The notes under the pieces: model-generated | What the model saw: only the letters and a program-made list of their open reading frames with translations | What the model was told of the DNA's origin: nothing | The model's database searches: none | From: JADLGL01 sp963667605 | GTDB lineage: Bacteria > Pseudomonadota > Alphaproteobacteria > Rhizobiales > Kaistiaceae | Length of the DNA stretch: 64,000 bases | Direction of reading: 5' to 3' | NCBI GenBank assembly: GCA_963667605.2 | Contig: CAXXUZ010000003.1 | Location: forward strand, 1,488,001-1,552,000 | Position numbers and translations under genes: made by a program | Part shown: positions 26,284 through 33,994 of the stretch, one piece after another | How positions within the stretch are numbered: position 1 is the stretch's first letter | How the letters are laid out: every line of letters begins with the position of its first letter

Positions 26284-27266
26284 CATTGATCGAACTCCTT
26301 ATTTCGACTTTGTGTTTTCGATTGTGCCCCTGGTGTGCCCAAAATCCGCTCAGTCACCGTTTCGTCGTCCATGGCATGTCCGTAGGTCGAGAACACATGC
26401 TGGGGCGATTTCCAGCCTCCGAGCTTGGCTGTCGTCACAGGATCTACGCCAGCATGAAGCATGGCCGTAGCGAAGCCGTGGCGGCAGGAATGAAACGATA
26501 GCGGTTTGATGCCAGCCCGCTCGGCTGTGCGCCTCCACGGGCCTTCTGGGGGCACCGTGAGCTTGAACACCCGTTCCTTGCGGTTCTGAATGTTGGCGAT
26601 GGCTGAAAAGAGTGGGCCGGGAAGGTGAGCCCAGCGCTCGCTCCCTACCTTCGTCTGACGAATGAGGGCGCGGCTGCGCTTGAAGTCGACATCTTCCCAA
26701 GTGAGGCCGATCGCCTCAGAGATCCGGGCGCCGGTCAGAAACATGAAGCAGGCGAGCGCGCCCATATGTGGTGACGCTTCCGCCATGAAAGCCTGTATCC
26801 ATTCCCAAGTGGCGGGCTCTTTCTCCCTCGTTTCTGTCGGAAATTTTTTGACTCGCAGTCGCTGGCAAAGCCCTTGCTCGGCCACATGGTTTATGACGGC
26901 CTGAGTCGGAATCAGAACCGCTCGGTTGCGAGTGGCATTTGACACATTGGGATAGAGGTCAATCGCCGATTGCCGGATCGCACCCGCCGTCATGCTCTGC
27001 ACTGGCGTTTCCTCCCAGTAATCGGTTAGGCGGCCGAGAAACCGCGATGGCTTACCGGCGTCCAGGTAAAGATGAGCAGCGTCCACGAAGGTCAGGACCG
27101 ATGCAGGGCCATCGAAATGACTTTTCCAGTGTTTCGCTTCTTGTTCCGCCGCGAGCCGTTGCGCTGTTCGTTTCTCAGTCGTGCGCGTAGTGCCTCTAAG
27201 CTTCCTCCCGGCAACCGTCCCCCGGTAATGCCAGATTTTGCCTCGTTTGTAGATGGTGAGGGGCAT
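26283..27266 (-). CDS. int: phage tyrosine integrase
   Basis: The product (327 aa from the ATG at 27266) is a site-specific tyrosine recombinase. Catalytic residues are visible: Arg in TGARISEAIGL, Lys in RQTKVGSER, HxxR as SFHSCRHGFAT, the His/Trp box in KLGGWKSP and Tyr in STYGHA. The N-terminal arm-binding part starts PLTIYKRGKIWHYRG. It lies at the phage edge with its stop 13 bp from the broken host gene. The excisionase-like gene overlaps its 5' part by 175 bp. Confidence 0.93.
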   Translation of the reverse strand: MPLTIYKRGKIWHYRGTVAGRKLRGTTRTTEKRTAQRLAAEQEAKHWKSHFDGPASVLTFVDAAHLYLDAGKPSRFLGRLTDYWEETPVQSMTAGAIRQSAIDLYPNVSNATRNRAVLIPTQAVINHVAEQGLCQRLRVKKFPTETREKEPATWEWIQAFMAEASPHMGALACFMFLTGARISEAIGLTWEDVDFKRSRALIRQTKVGSERWAHLPGPLFSAIANIQNRKERVFKLTVPPEGPWRRTAERAGIKPLSFHSCRHGFATAMLHAGVDPVTTAKLGGWKSPQHVFSTYGHAMDDETVTERILGTPGAQSKTQSRNKEFDQ

Positions 27267-27424
27267 GGTCGCATCGCCTTCCAAAGAGCTTGTTTGTCGT
27301 CTTCGTCAAACCTCATCGCCTTTCCGAGGATGTGACAAGCGCCGATCTTGCGGGCCAGTTGACGAAGGGACCGTTCCGACAAGCCCCACTCCTTTGCCAA
27401 AGTGCGTGGCGTGTAGACGGTCAT
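27092..27424 (-). CDS. excisionase-like helix-turn-helix protein
   Basis: The 110-aa product starts with a winged-helix/MerR-like reading head (TPRTLAKEWGLSERSLRQLARKIG, then a FDEDD segment) and continues CPSPSTNEAK with a basic tail, as in phage Xis proteins of rhizobial phages. It begins 3 bp inside the recT stop (ATGA) and runs 175 bp into int. Its role in excision is inferred from position and the reading head. Confidence 0.6.
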   Translation of the reverse strand: MTVYTPRTLAKEWGLSERSLRQLARKIGACHILGKAMRFDEDDKQALWKAMRPCPSPSTNEAKSGITGGRLPGGSLEALRARLRNEQRNGSRRNKKRNTGKVISMALHRS

Positions 27425-28509
27425 TGGACGGTCACCCATTGCCGCCGCTCAGCCTCGGCCATCACCTTGTCGCGTAGGGCGTCCATCCGATCCGATCCGC
27501 CGATGATTTTTCGCTGCGATTTTTGCGCGTCGCTGTTCCACCACTCCCCGAGCTGCGCGGCCGTGGCGTCCTCGGCGAGCACCATTTGGACGTGCTGCTC
27601 ATAGCCGTCGATCAGGTCGGAATTGTCGGGGGCGGGGCCTTTGTCAGCAGCCGTGGCGGGTTGCTCGTCAACCCCGCCCCCTTCCGCATTGGAGGTCCTT
27701 CTGGCCCCCTCCGTTGCGGAACCGATAAGTTTGCCGGCGTCAGGCGTCTCGCTCGCGTCATATGGCGTTGCCGCCTCGGCCTGGCCGTCAATCTCGAGCC
27801 CGCGATCCGGCGTGATCCAGGCCGGCTTTGCGTTCTCGTCGACCGCCTCGTCCATGCGCGCGGCCGTCTGCATGATCGACATCGGCAGCGATCGCGCGAG
27901 ACGGCGCTTGGCCGTCTTTTCACACATCGCCGGGAAGCCGATCTTCGCGTCGTTCCAGGGACTATCCGAGCGCCGAGCCCCGGGCGATCGCTCCTTCACC
28001 GCCATGAGCTCGTCGATGCCCATGATCTCGATCACCGGCGGTCGATCGGCGTGGTTGGCGCAGGCCCAGGCGGCAACGATGCGGCGCACCGCGGCCCCTT
28101 CCAACAACGGCTTGTGGCGGACGAAGACGCCCGAGCCCTTCTCATATTCGAAGGCGTCGCCCTCGCGGACCACGGCGCCAGTGATGGTGATGCCGGAGCG
28201 GGCGGCGAGGGTATTGAATCCCCTGTAGCCAATGACCAGCTGGGCCCGGTTCTTGAACGGGATCAGGAAGGCCTGCCCGGTGACGCCGTCGACCTCGAGC
28301 CCGAGGCAGGCCGCCGACATCGCGGCCATGAAGATCGACTGGCGGTCGCATTCGAGGAGCTTGGGCAGTCGCTCGACCGAAACCATGACGGTGCGGATCA
28401 GGCGCTGGACCGGCATCATGCCCGCCAGCGCCGCCTCGAAGCGCGGGGCGAGCGGCGTTAGTTGCTCCTCGAGCGCGATCAGGGCGGTGTTGGTCGACGG
28501 AGCGGTCAT
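27421..28509 (-). CDS. recT: RecT-family single-strand annealing protein
   Basis: RecT/Beta-type proteins anneal complementary strands during phage recombination. The 362-aa product shows the core blocks LLECDRQSIFMAAMSAACLGLE, GQAFLIPFKNRAQLVIGYRGFN and FPAMCEKTAKRRLARSLP. It follows the exonuclease gene by 4 bp, forming a RecE/RecT-type pair driven from the PL-like promoter. Confidence 0.9.
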   Translation of the reverse strand: MTAPSTNTALIALEEQLTPLAPRFEAALAGMMPVQRLIRTVMVSVERLPKLLECDRQSIFMAAMSAACLGLEVDGVTGQAFLIPFKNRAQLVIGYRGFNTLAARSGITITGAVVREGDAFEYEKGSGVFVRHKPLLEGAAVRRIVAAWACANHADRPPVIEIMGIDELMAVKERSPGARRSDSPWNDAKIGFPAMCEKTAKRRLARSLPMSIMQTAARMDEAVDENAKPAWITPDRGLEIDGQAEAATPYDASETPDAGKLIGSATEGARRTSNAEGGGVDEQPATAADKGPAPDNSDLIDGYEQHVQMVLAEDATAAQLGEWWNSDAQKSQRKIIGGSDRMDALRDKVMAEAERRQWVTVQ

Positions 28510-28513
28510 GCGC

Positions 28514-29461
28514 TCATCCTGTCAGCTCGGCCTTCTTGACGGTGTCCATCAGCTCGTCGGGCAGGACCGGCGGCACCGAGGCCGATAGGACGGTGCGGGT
28601 GAAAGGATCGCGGGTCGACGCGGGGATCTTCGACTGCGAAACCTTCAAGCGAATGCCGCCGAAGCACTCGGCCGCGGAGGCGTCGCCCAGTGCCTTAAGC
28701 AGCTTGACCTTGGAGCTGTCGGCTATCTTGGAATGGCTGCGCGCCTGTGTCTTGGCCCAGTTGAACATCCGGGCTTCCTCGGCGATGTCGACATCGTCGG
28801 TGAGGTCGATCACTTCGCCGGTGCGCTCGATCGCGTTCAGCATCGGCAGCTCGACGGCGAGCCCGAACGGATCCGGCTCGGCGCCGGCGGCTACCGCGGC
28901 GAAAAAGGCTTCGGCTTCGGCCCGCAGCGCCTTCCACAGCTCCTCAACCGGGTCGCGGCGGAGATAGTGGACCTCGCCGGCAACCCAAACCGCGATGACG
29001 CCCCAACGGAACGACTCGCCGGTTTCGCCATCGCCGACCAGCATTTGTTCTTGCAGTTGGATCTCGTAGTGACGGGGCGCGGTCCGGCCGCCATCCCATG
29101 CGCTCATCCAATCGCGATAGTCGAATACGACTTTGGTCTCGAGTGCCCCGGGCCCAAGGGTCGGGTCGATCACGATCGCATCGCGGGTGCAGCCGAAGAG
29201 ACCACGGCGCTCATAGATATCACCCTCGTTCGGCCGGATCTCGAGCGATAGATCCTCGGCCGCCTGCTCGAGGATCAAGGGCTGCAACTTGAGCCCCCAG
29301 GACATCCGGGCATCGGCCGCTTTGTCGAGCTGCATTCCGTTGGTGAAGTGCTGATGGAGCATCCACCGCGTCAGCCAAGGCGAGGCGTTCCACAGTGCGG
29401 GCGCCTGCGTGGCCGAGATTGTTTTGCCGGTCGAATCAGGCACGGCCGGCTCTGGCCACAA
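28514..29461 (-). CDS. YqaJ-like phage exonuclease
   Basis: The 315-aa product resembles the YqaJ/lambda-exonuclease PD-(D/E)XK nucleases: RGLFGCTRDAIVID, the catalytic ALETKVVFDYRDW (Glu and Lys), then HYEIQLQEQMLV. It would resect double-strand ends for the RecT partner just downstream. Its 5' part overlaps the next upstream gene by 26 bp. Confidence 0.85.
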   Translation of the reverse strand: MWPEPAVPDSTGKTISATQAPALWNASPWLTRWMLHQHFTNGMQLDKAADARMSWGLKLQPLILEQAAEDLSLEIRPNEGDIYERRGLFGCTRDAIVIDPTLGPGALETKVVFDYRDWMSAWDGGRTAPRHYEIQLQEQMLVGDGETGESFRWGVIAVWVAGEVHYLRRDPVEELWKALRAEAEAFFAAVAAGAEPDPFGLAVELPMLNAIERTGEVIDLTDDVDIAEEARMFNWAKTQARSHSKIADSSKVKLLKALGDASAAECFGGIRLKVSQSKIPASTRDPFTRTVLSASVPPVLPDELMDTVKKAELTG

Positions 29462-29810
29462 GGGCTTCCTGCGCCTGCGCCATGGCGAAGGTCAGAACGT
29501 TGGCGTAGCGCTTCGCGTTGTGAGCAATCGCCGCGTCTACCGGTGCACCTTGGCGCGCCAGTTCGAATCCAAGCACGACGGTGCCCACATCATCGAGGAA
29601 TACGAGCGCTCCGTCGGGGTTATCGCTTTCAGCGATGAGCTCTTGCGCCGCATCCATAATGCGGTTCCACGCCTTGCGCCGGCGCGCCTTTTCCTCGGGT
29701 CCGACTGGTGCGTAGCCGGTCGGCAGGTCGTCATCATTCGACGGGATCCGCCACTCCGCCTCGGCGGCGGCGCGGTAGGCGGCTACGCTAATCGAAGCGG
29801 GGTTGGTCAT
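29436..29810 (-). CDS. early-operon protein of unknown function
   Basis: This 124-aa acidic, helix-rich protein (MTNPASISVAAYRAAAEAEW ... ARRRKAWNRIMDAAQELI) has no recognised domain. The ATG overlaps the stop of the upstream small gene (ATGA) and its 3' end overlaps the exonuclease start, so it is translated with the leftward early operon. Confidence 0.65.
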   Translation of the reverse strand: MTNPASISVAAYRAAAEAEWRIPSNDDDLPTGYAPVGPEEKARRRKAWNRIMDAAQELIAESDNPDGALVFLDDVGTVVLGFELARQGAPVDAAIAHNAKRYANVLTFAMAQAQEALVARAGRA

Positions 29811-30073
29811 CGGCACCCTTGCTGGTTCCGCACGTTGTGTTGGAGCCCTTGGACAAGACCCCTCATCCGGGCTCGGCAGATCACATGGGCGGCGGTGAAG
29901 ATCGCCATTTGCCGTGATTCGACCGGGCCGACGGCATCGACGAGCTCGGCCGCGTCGGTGAAATCATCCGTGGTCGGCGATACAGGGTTGGCCTCGTCGC
30001 CCTGCTCGATGTGCCCACGGGCGGGAGGGTGCGCCAACTCGTGCTCGTGCTGGCGGGCGACGAGGCCCGTCAC
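29807..30073 (-). CDS. small early-operon protein
   Basis: This 88-aa protein has a basic and His-rich start and a mixed C-terminal half; no motif is recognised. The evidence for it is the tight coupling: 2 bp after the preceding stop and a 4-bp overlap with the next start. Composition is less gene-like than its neighbours. Confidence 0.5.
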   Translation of the reverse strand: MTGLVARQHEHELAHPPARGHIEQGDEANPVSPTTDDFTDAAELVDAVGPVESRQMAIFTAAHVICRARMRGLVQGLQHNVRNQQGCR

Positions 30074-30075
30074 CG

Positions 30076-30324
30076 TTATTCCCTCGGTCCTTCGGGGCCG
30101 CGTTCACTAGCAAATCCGCCGATGTCGGCTTTCGGCTCTGGCGCGTGGCGGGTCTTGGGGCGGACGTCGATATGCTCGAGCGCCATCAGCTCAAACAGCG
30201 GGGCCACGTTGCGATCCTTCGCCGCTTGCACCGCCGCGATGGCTCTTGCGTGAGCGTCAAGATCGCTCGGGTCTACCCTCACGAACCCTTTGATGGTCAC
30301 GGCATATCCGGTCTGCATTGGCAT
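30076..30324 (-). CDS. small early-operon protein
   Basis: The 82-aa product begins MQTGYAVTIKGFVRVDPSDL (a second ATG at position 3) and has a central helix (AAKDRNVAPLFELMALEHI). No family is recognised. It lies between two small genes of the same operon with gaps of 10 and 2 bp. Confidence 0.6.
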   Translation of the reverse strand: MPMQTGYAVTIKGFVRVDPSDLDAHARAIAAVQAAKDRNVAPLFELMALEHIDVRPKTRHAPEPKADIGGFASERGPEGPRE

Positions 30325-30334
30325 TTCAGGCCTC

Positions 30335-30565
30335 CTAATCCAGATGAACGATGCAACCCCAACGGCCGTCGGCCGCCCAGGCCTGGCGACCGCCGAAGAA
30401 GGGGTGATAGTGGGTTTTGGCCACTAGCTCGGACGTCGCCGCGCCGGTGTGGGTGCCGGTGTATTCCACGTGGGCGTGGCCGTGGACGGAGCTGGTGACG
30501 GTAAAGACGACGCCGGCCTTTTCGGCCTCGGTGCGGTCGTCCAGCTCGGTCGCGCCCTCAGACAT
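30335..30565 (-). CDS. small early-operon protein
   Basis: The 76-aa product has beta-like alternation (GVVFTVTSSVHGHAHVEYTG) and an aromatic C-terminus (GRQAWAADGRWGCIVHLD). The ATG at 30565 gives this length and overlaps the upstream gene by 8 bp. Function unknown. Confidence 0.6.
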   Translation of the reverse strand: MSEGATELDDRTEAEKAGVVFTVTSSVHGHAHVEYTGTHTGAATSELVAKTHYHPFFGGRQAWAADGRWGCIVHLD

Positions 30566-30785
30566 CGTCGCCGTCTTCGTCCGGGTCGAACGTCGCGCCC
30601 GCATCGAGATCGTCTTGCGGCTCGCTCAGAAGATAGTCGTCAGGGTCGCGACCAACGCCTGGGTCCTCGTCGTCGGGCGACATCGCCAGCGCGAGTTCGG
30701 CCTTGCGGAGCGCCGAGTGCGGGCCCTGCAACAGATCGTTGAGCGCATCGAGAACTGCGCCGGCCGGATTGAAATGGCGGGTCAT
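30558..30785 (-). CDS. small acidic early-operon protein
   Basis: This 75-aa protein has a helix (AVLDALNDLLQGPHSALRKAELALAM) and a very acidic tail ending DPDEDGDDV. The ATG at 30785 lies inside the 3' part of the Ala-rich gene (146-bp overlap), so one of the two frames may be shortened in reality. Confidence 0.55.
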   Translation of the reverse strand: MTRHFNPAGAVLDALNDLLQGPHSALRKAELALAMSPDDEDPGVGRDPDDYLLSEPQDDLDAGATFDPDEDGDDV

Positions 30786-31506
30786 CAGGCGGCCTTGGCC
30801 GATCGTCGTCGGTGAGGGCGACCATTCGCTCGACAAGAACGAGTGCGGACTGTTGAAGCTCAGTGACGGTGTCCCCGGCAGCGCCCCAGGCAGCGGCCCA
30901 GATAGCGGCCCAGGCAGCGGCCCAGGCAGCGTCCCTGGCAGAGGCCCCGGCAGCGTCCCTGGCAACGGCCCAGGCAGCGGCCCTGGCAGCGTCCCCGGCA
31001 GCGTCCCTGGCAGCGGCCCAGGCAGCGGCCCTGGCAGCGTCCCCGGCAGCGGCCGCTTCCTTGCGAACGGCCTCTAGAGGCAGCGAAGGCGCTTGGGCCA
31101 AGCTGGTGATCTCGGGCAACGCCTCTAGCGTGGCCGCTTGGTCTTTCAGGCCGGCTGATCGGAGGCACGCCGGTGCATGCACTCGCACCAACCAATCGGC
31201 CGCCATTAGCGAGCGGCGCTCTTCAAGAGCAGCGAGGCCCTTGGTGCCGACAATTGCAGGAACAAACGGGAGAAGCAGCCGTGTGCGATCTTCGTCACTC
31301 GGGAGACCATCGTTCCAGCCCCGCATGAATGCGCCAATGACCGGGCAGGTGCATTCCGGATGATCGGACCAGGGCTCGCCGGCGACAAAGGCCGCAGCCT
31401 CCATAATGCAGGCCTCGAAATTGCCGTTTGGTGCAGAGTGCGCGCCGGAACTCAGCGCGGTCACGCTGGCAAGGCGGTCCTGATTGACGAGATCAGCTGC
31501 AGCCAT
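30640..31506 (-). CDS. first PL-operon gene: protein with tetrapeptide (AAAW/DAAR) repeats
   Basis: The 288-aa product begins with a non-repetitive ~150 residues, including two cysteines in ECTCPVIGAFMRGWNDGLP. It then has ~15 tandem tetrapeptides of the form (A/D)AA(W/R/G), ending near residue 215, then VLVERMVAL and a basic tail. The period of four places Trp, Arg or Gly on one face of a helix. GGAGG lies 7 bp before the ATG. It is the first gene after the PL-like promoter. No family is recognised, and the last ~49 codons overlap the next gene, so the true stop may be upset by a frame change. Confidence 0.6.
   Translation of the reverse strand: MAAADLVNQDRLASVTALSSGAHSAPNGNFEACIMEAAAFVAGEPWSDHPECTCPVIGAFMRGWNDGLPSDEDRTRLLLPFVPAIVGTKGLAALEERRSLMAADWLVRVHAPACLRSAGLKDQAATLEALPEITSLAQAPSLPLEAVRKEAAAAGDAARAAAWAAARDAAGDAARAAAWAVARDAAGASARDAAWAAAWAAIWAAAWGAAGDTVTELQQSALVLVERMVALTDDDRPRPPDDPPFQSGRRSSRCAQRSVAGPALGAPQGRTRAGDVARRRGPRRWSRP
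30880..31056. repeat. 12-bp tandem repeat coding for AAAW/DAAR units
   Basis: About 15 imperfect copies of a 12-bp unit (on the minus strand GCCGCTGCCTGG or GACGCTGCCAGG) lie in frame inside the Ala-rich gene. The variants GG, GA, TGG and AGG change the fourth residue. Such arrays gain and lose units easily. Confidence 0.85.
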
Positions 31507-31545
31507 CGTTCGCCTCCATTCCCTTTCATCGGGTACGGAGGGAGT

Positions 31546-31592
31546 TTGCCAACTGGCAAACCAGCTGTCAAGCGAAACTTGCCATATGGCAA
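31546..31592 (-). promoter_or_regulatory. PL-like promoter with two repressor operators
   Basis: Two inverted repeats of the form TTGCC-N4-GGCAA lie at 31546-31559 and 31579-31592 (centres 33 bp apart). Between them, reading leftwards, CGCTTGACA gives a consensus -35; 17 bp on, CAAACT is the -10, inside the outer operator. The same operators stand at the divergent repressor/Cro region, so this controls the leftward recombination operon. Confidence 0.75.
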
Positions 31593-31706
31593 ATCGTGGC
31601 TATTCTATTGGGAATTATATCGCAAAGTGCCGAAGCCGGCGGGCGCGGGTTCCCGGGTCCTAGCCATTCTTGCTACTCCTGATAGACAATCCATATCTGG
31701 CAGAGA

Positions 31707-31816
31707 CAGGCCGGTCTGCGGCAGGAAGCCGTACCGGCCTGAGATGAGCAGGGCAAGGCAGGGTGTTGCGCTCGGAGGCGCAACAGGACATCACGTCCTG
31801 TCCTGACAGGGGGAGG
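31707..31816 (+). promoter_or_regulatory. structured leader of the Panacea cassette
   Basis: Consecutive hairpins stand before the cassette: CAGGCCGGT with ACCGGCCTG (31707-31715/31733-31741), TGTTGCGC with GCGCAACA (31764-31771/31778-31785), and CAGGAC, which can pair with either of two GTCCTG copies (31795-31800 or 31800-31805). The second choice reaches towards the GGGGGAGG ribosome site at 31810-31816. Two exclusive pairings next to a ribosome site suggest a translational switch; no known RNA family is recognised. Confidence 0.5.
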
Positions 31817-31823
31817 AACCGTT

Positions 31824-32012
31824 ATGGACAGGGATCGGAAGGGGTTCGGTAACCCAGCAGCCCACCAGCCCAACAAGGCGGAACTCGAAGAGGACGTGAG
31901 CATCGACGCCACGCCCGAAGCGCTGGCCTGGGCGGTCACACGGGGCGGCGCCGATCGCCGAGAAGACGAAACACCGAAGACTATGACTCGCTGTTTCTGG
32001 AGATCGCCATGA
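31824..32012 (+). CDS. small acidic protein, first gene of Panacea cassette
   Basis: This 62-aa protein begins after a very strong ribosome site (GGGGGAGGAACCGTT). Its middle reads AAHQPNKAELEEDVSIDA and TPEALAWAVTRGGA, which looks well conserved rather than random. Its stop overlaps the start of the Panacea gene (ATGA). I do not recognise a family; an antitoxin or regulator role is a guess from position. Confidence 0.6.
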   Translation: MDRDRKGFGNPAAHQPNKAELEEDVSIDATPEALAWAVTRGGADRREDETPKTMTRCFWRSP

Positions 32013-32446
32013 CTATCAGCGCAATAGCTAGTGGCGCCTTCATATGCCGTGAATCAGGCTGGACCACCACCCAATTGGCAGTGCAAAAAATCCTTTATAT
32101 GGCCCACATGGTCCACATGGGGCGCGATCTTGGTCCGCTGGTGGACGGTCTATTTGAGGCTTGGGACTACGGGCCTGTCCATCCGCTATTGTACCATCGA
32201 ATTAAACCGTTCGGCTCACGCCCAATACCCGATGTTTTCAACATGCGCAACGATCCGCCTGGGCCAGAAGCCGGAACGCTCAAAGAAGCATGCGTACAGC
32301 TTCTTGATAAGACTCCAGGAGATCTTGTCAGGAATACTCATAGGAAAGGTGGCGCCTGGGCCCGCCACTATATTCGGGGTTCGCGGAATGTGCCAATTCC
32401 CAATTCTTCGATAATAGATGAGTATAGAGCGCGAGTGGGGGCTTGA
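32009..32446 (+). CDS. Panacea-domain (DUF4065, SocA-like) protein
   Basis: The 145-aa product carries the Panacea signature: TTTQLAVQKILYMAHMVHM near the start, then GLFEAWDYGPVHPLLYHRIKPFGS, and the helical C-terminal part. Panacea domains are known as promiscuous antitoxin domains that pair with unrelated toxins, and as SocA of Caulobacter. The coupled next gene is a small membrane protein. The lower GC of this cassette relative to the phage suggests later acquisition. Confidence 0.8.
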   Translation: MTISAIASGAFICRESGWTTTQLAVQKILYMAHMVHMGRDLGPLVDGLFEAWDYGPVHPLLYHRIKPFGSRPIPDVFNMRNDPPGPEAGTLKEACVQLLDKTPGDLVRNTHRKGGAWARHYIRGSRNVPIPNSSIIDEYRARVGA

Positions 32447-32732
32447 GTCTTCTGATGGCGATCAGGAGACCGTGGATGTTGCGAGCGAAGTCGCCGCAGC
32501 ATACGAGGGAAAACTACAGGCGGAGAATGATTCTCGGCAGGGAGAACGATTCTTCTGGATATTCGCTCTAGTTCTTTGTATCGACGTGCTTGTGTTTCCA
32601 AGCTTGTCATGGGGTGCATTACGCGTTTTTCTACTGGAAGTGGTGTTCCTTATTGGTCTGGCCCACTATCTTGGTGTCGATATTGTCGTAGTTCTACTAT
32701 ATCGTATTTTCAACAGATATATCAACAAGTGA
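32418..32732 (+). CDS. small membrane protein paired with the Panacea protein (candidate toxin)
   Basis: The 104-aa product has a charged N-terminus (~44 residues) and two hydrophobic helices (FWIFALVLCIDVLVF and LLEVVFLIGLAHYLGVDIVVVLLY). It overlaps the Panacea gene by 29 bp, so they are co-expressed. Known Panacea-neutralised toxins include membrane-depolarising small proteins, which makes this a candidate toxin; an entry-exclusion protein is the other likely option. Confidence 0.6.
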   Translation: MSIEREWGLESSDGDQETVDVASEVAAAYEGKLQAENDSRQGERFFWIFALVLCIDVLVFPSLSWGALRVFLLEVVFLIGLAHYLGVDIVVVLLYRIFNRYINK

Positions 32733-32771
32733 TCGCAAATCCCGCCTATCCGACGAGAGCCGGACACTTAA

Positions 32772-33320
32772 GACACTTATTAGGCATTTGTTCAACAAGT
32801 TTGCTCATTTGTTTTATGGTGTCGTCATCGGGGGCATTGTGCCGCCCTGCAAACTCCGTCACATAGCGATCAAGATGCTTGACGCTGAAATGGTGGAAGG
32901 TGCCCTTGTGCGCCCGCTTCAAGGTGGCCCAAAAGCTCTCGATCCCATTGGTGTGCGCGCTTGGTCGCGGACGTACTCGCCTACGCTGTGGCGCACGCTC
33001 TCGTGATCGTAGGGCATGCCCTTGTAGGCCGCTGCATCGTCGGTGAAGACGGTGGCTCCAGGAGCGGCGGCGCCGATCACGAACTCCTGTAGGGTCTCGG
33101 CGTCCGTCTTTTCGACCACCTTGGCTTTGACCTTGTTTGTCCCGCGGTCCTTGGCGCCAATCACCACAGACTTGCCAACGCCGCCGCGGCCGGCCCGTAA
33201 CTTCTTCTTGCCGTGCTTGTTGCGCTCGCGGCCACCATTGCTTGGATCGAGGCAGCCCTCAACCTTTATTCCGAGAAGGTCGTCCCGCCTCTTTCTGTCC
33301 TCGGCGATCGGGCGCGTCAT
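32772..33320 (-). pseudogene. IS1595-type transposase remnant
   Basis: The visible remnant contains RAGRGGVGKSVVIGAKDRG, VKAKVVEKTDAETLQEFV and FTDDAAAYKGMPYDHESV, then, after a frame change near 32950, ESFWATLKRAHKGTFHHFSV and DRYVTEFAGRHN, matching the intact transposase at 38680-39654 in order. The N-terminal zinc ribbon and first catalytic aspartate region are gone or altered. It abuts the repressor stop, so it is an old, truncated insertion. Confidence 0.75.
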
Positions 33321-33333
33321 GCGCGGATCAAGG

Positions 33334-33927
33334 TCATCGCGGCACCATAATCTTGACCCTGGCCGCCCATTCGACCGCGGTGTCAAGGATAGGCTCTTCG
33401 GTATTGGACAACAGGTGGTAGAGGCCATTGGTCCGGCTTGGGCGCAGCTTCTTCACCAACACACGGTCATCGGCGAGGCCGATGATACAGAGCCGGCCCA
33501 TGAGGTCCTGGGTCACCGGCTCGCGGCGATCATCGTAAAAGACCAGCCATCGATCAAAGAGAGCGCCAAGCGATTCGCCGCGGATTTCCACAGCCACTGT
33601 TGATGGTGTTGCGCCGTCCGGGGCAGGCACCGTTTCGTCTGGATCGTCAGCCGTGCCGTAGAAGTGAGCCTCGGCACCGGCGCCGACATAGCCGACGAGG
33701 GGGACCTCCTCGGGAGCCCGGAAAAGTTCAGCGATGCCGACATCTAGCTTCTCGGCAAGGCGCTGCAGCTCGCTTGCCTTCGCTTCGCGCTCGTCCCGTT
33801 CAATGCGAGACAGCTGCGATACTGATATTCCGACGTCGAAAGCCACCTCCTCGAGTGACAGCTTTCTCTCGAGTCTCAGTTCTCGGATAGCGAGCCTTGC
33901 CATCCGGCAATTTTGAGCAACCAGCAT
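33334..33927 (-). CDS. CI-like phage repressor (HTH plus S24-type C-terminal domain)
   Basis: The product (197 aa from the ATG at 33927, which follows GGAGGAACTG) has an N-terminal XRE helix-turn-helix (LSLEEVAFDVGISVSQLSRIE) and a C-terminal domain of the LexA/CI fold (PLVGYVGAGAEAHFYG ... VAVEIRGESLGALFDRWLVFYDD ... GRLCIIGLADDRVLVKKL). The usual Ser position of the S24 peptidase reads ESL, and the Lys is in VLVKKL, so self-cleavage is possible. It lies beside divergent operators and the Cro-like gene. Confidence 0.85.
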   Translation of the reverse strand: MLVAQNCRMARLAIRELRLERKLSLEEVAFDVGISVSQLSRIERDEREAKASELQRLAEKLDVGIAELFRAPEEVPLVGYVGAGAEAHFYGTADDPDETVPAPDGATPSTVAVEIRGESLGALFDRWLVFYDDRREPVTQDLMGRLCIIGLADDRVLVKKLRPSRTNGLYHLLSNTEEPILDTAVEWAARVKIMVPR

Positions 33928-33983
33928 CAGTTCCTCCATAGCCAGCTGGCAAAAACCGCTTGACACAGTTTGCCGTATGGCAA
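33897..33983 (+). promoter_or_regulatory. PR-like promoter region with three operators
   Basis: Three TTGCC-N4-GGCAA-type sites lie at 33897-33910 (over the repressor's 5' codons), 33939-33952 (one base off, TAGCC) and 33970-33983. TTGACA (33960-33965), a 17-bp spacer and AATCAT (33983-33988) form a rightward promoter whose spacer and -10 carry the third site. Centres are 42 and 31 bp apart, near four and three helical turns. The layout is that of a lambda-type OR. Confidence 0.75.
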
Positions 33984-33994
33984 ATCATGGACTG

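Noticed and set aside
30880..31056. Possible CRISPR array or minisatellite outside genes
   Set aside because: The units are 12 bp, in frame in a gene with ribosome site, and no spacers exist.
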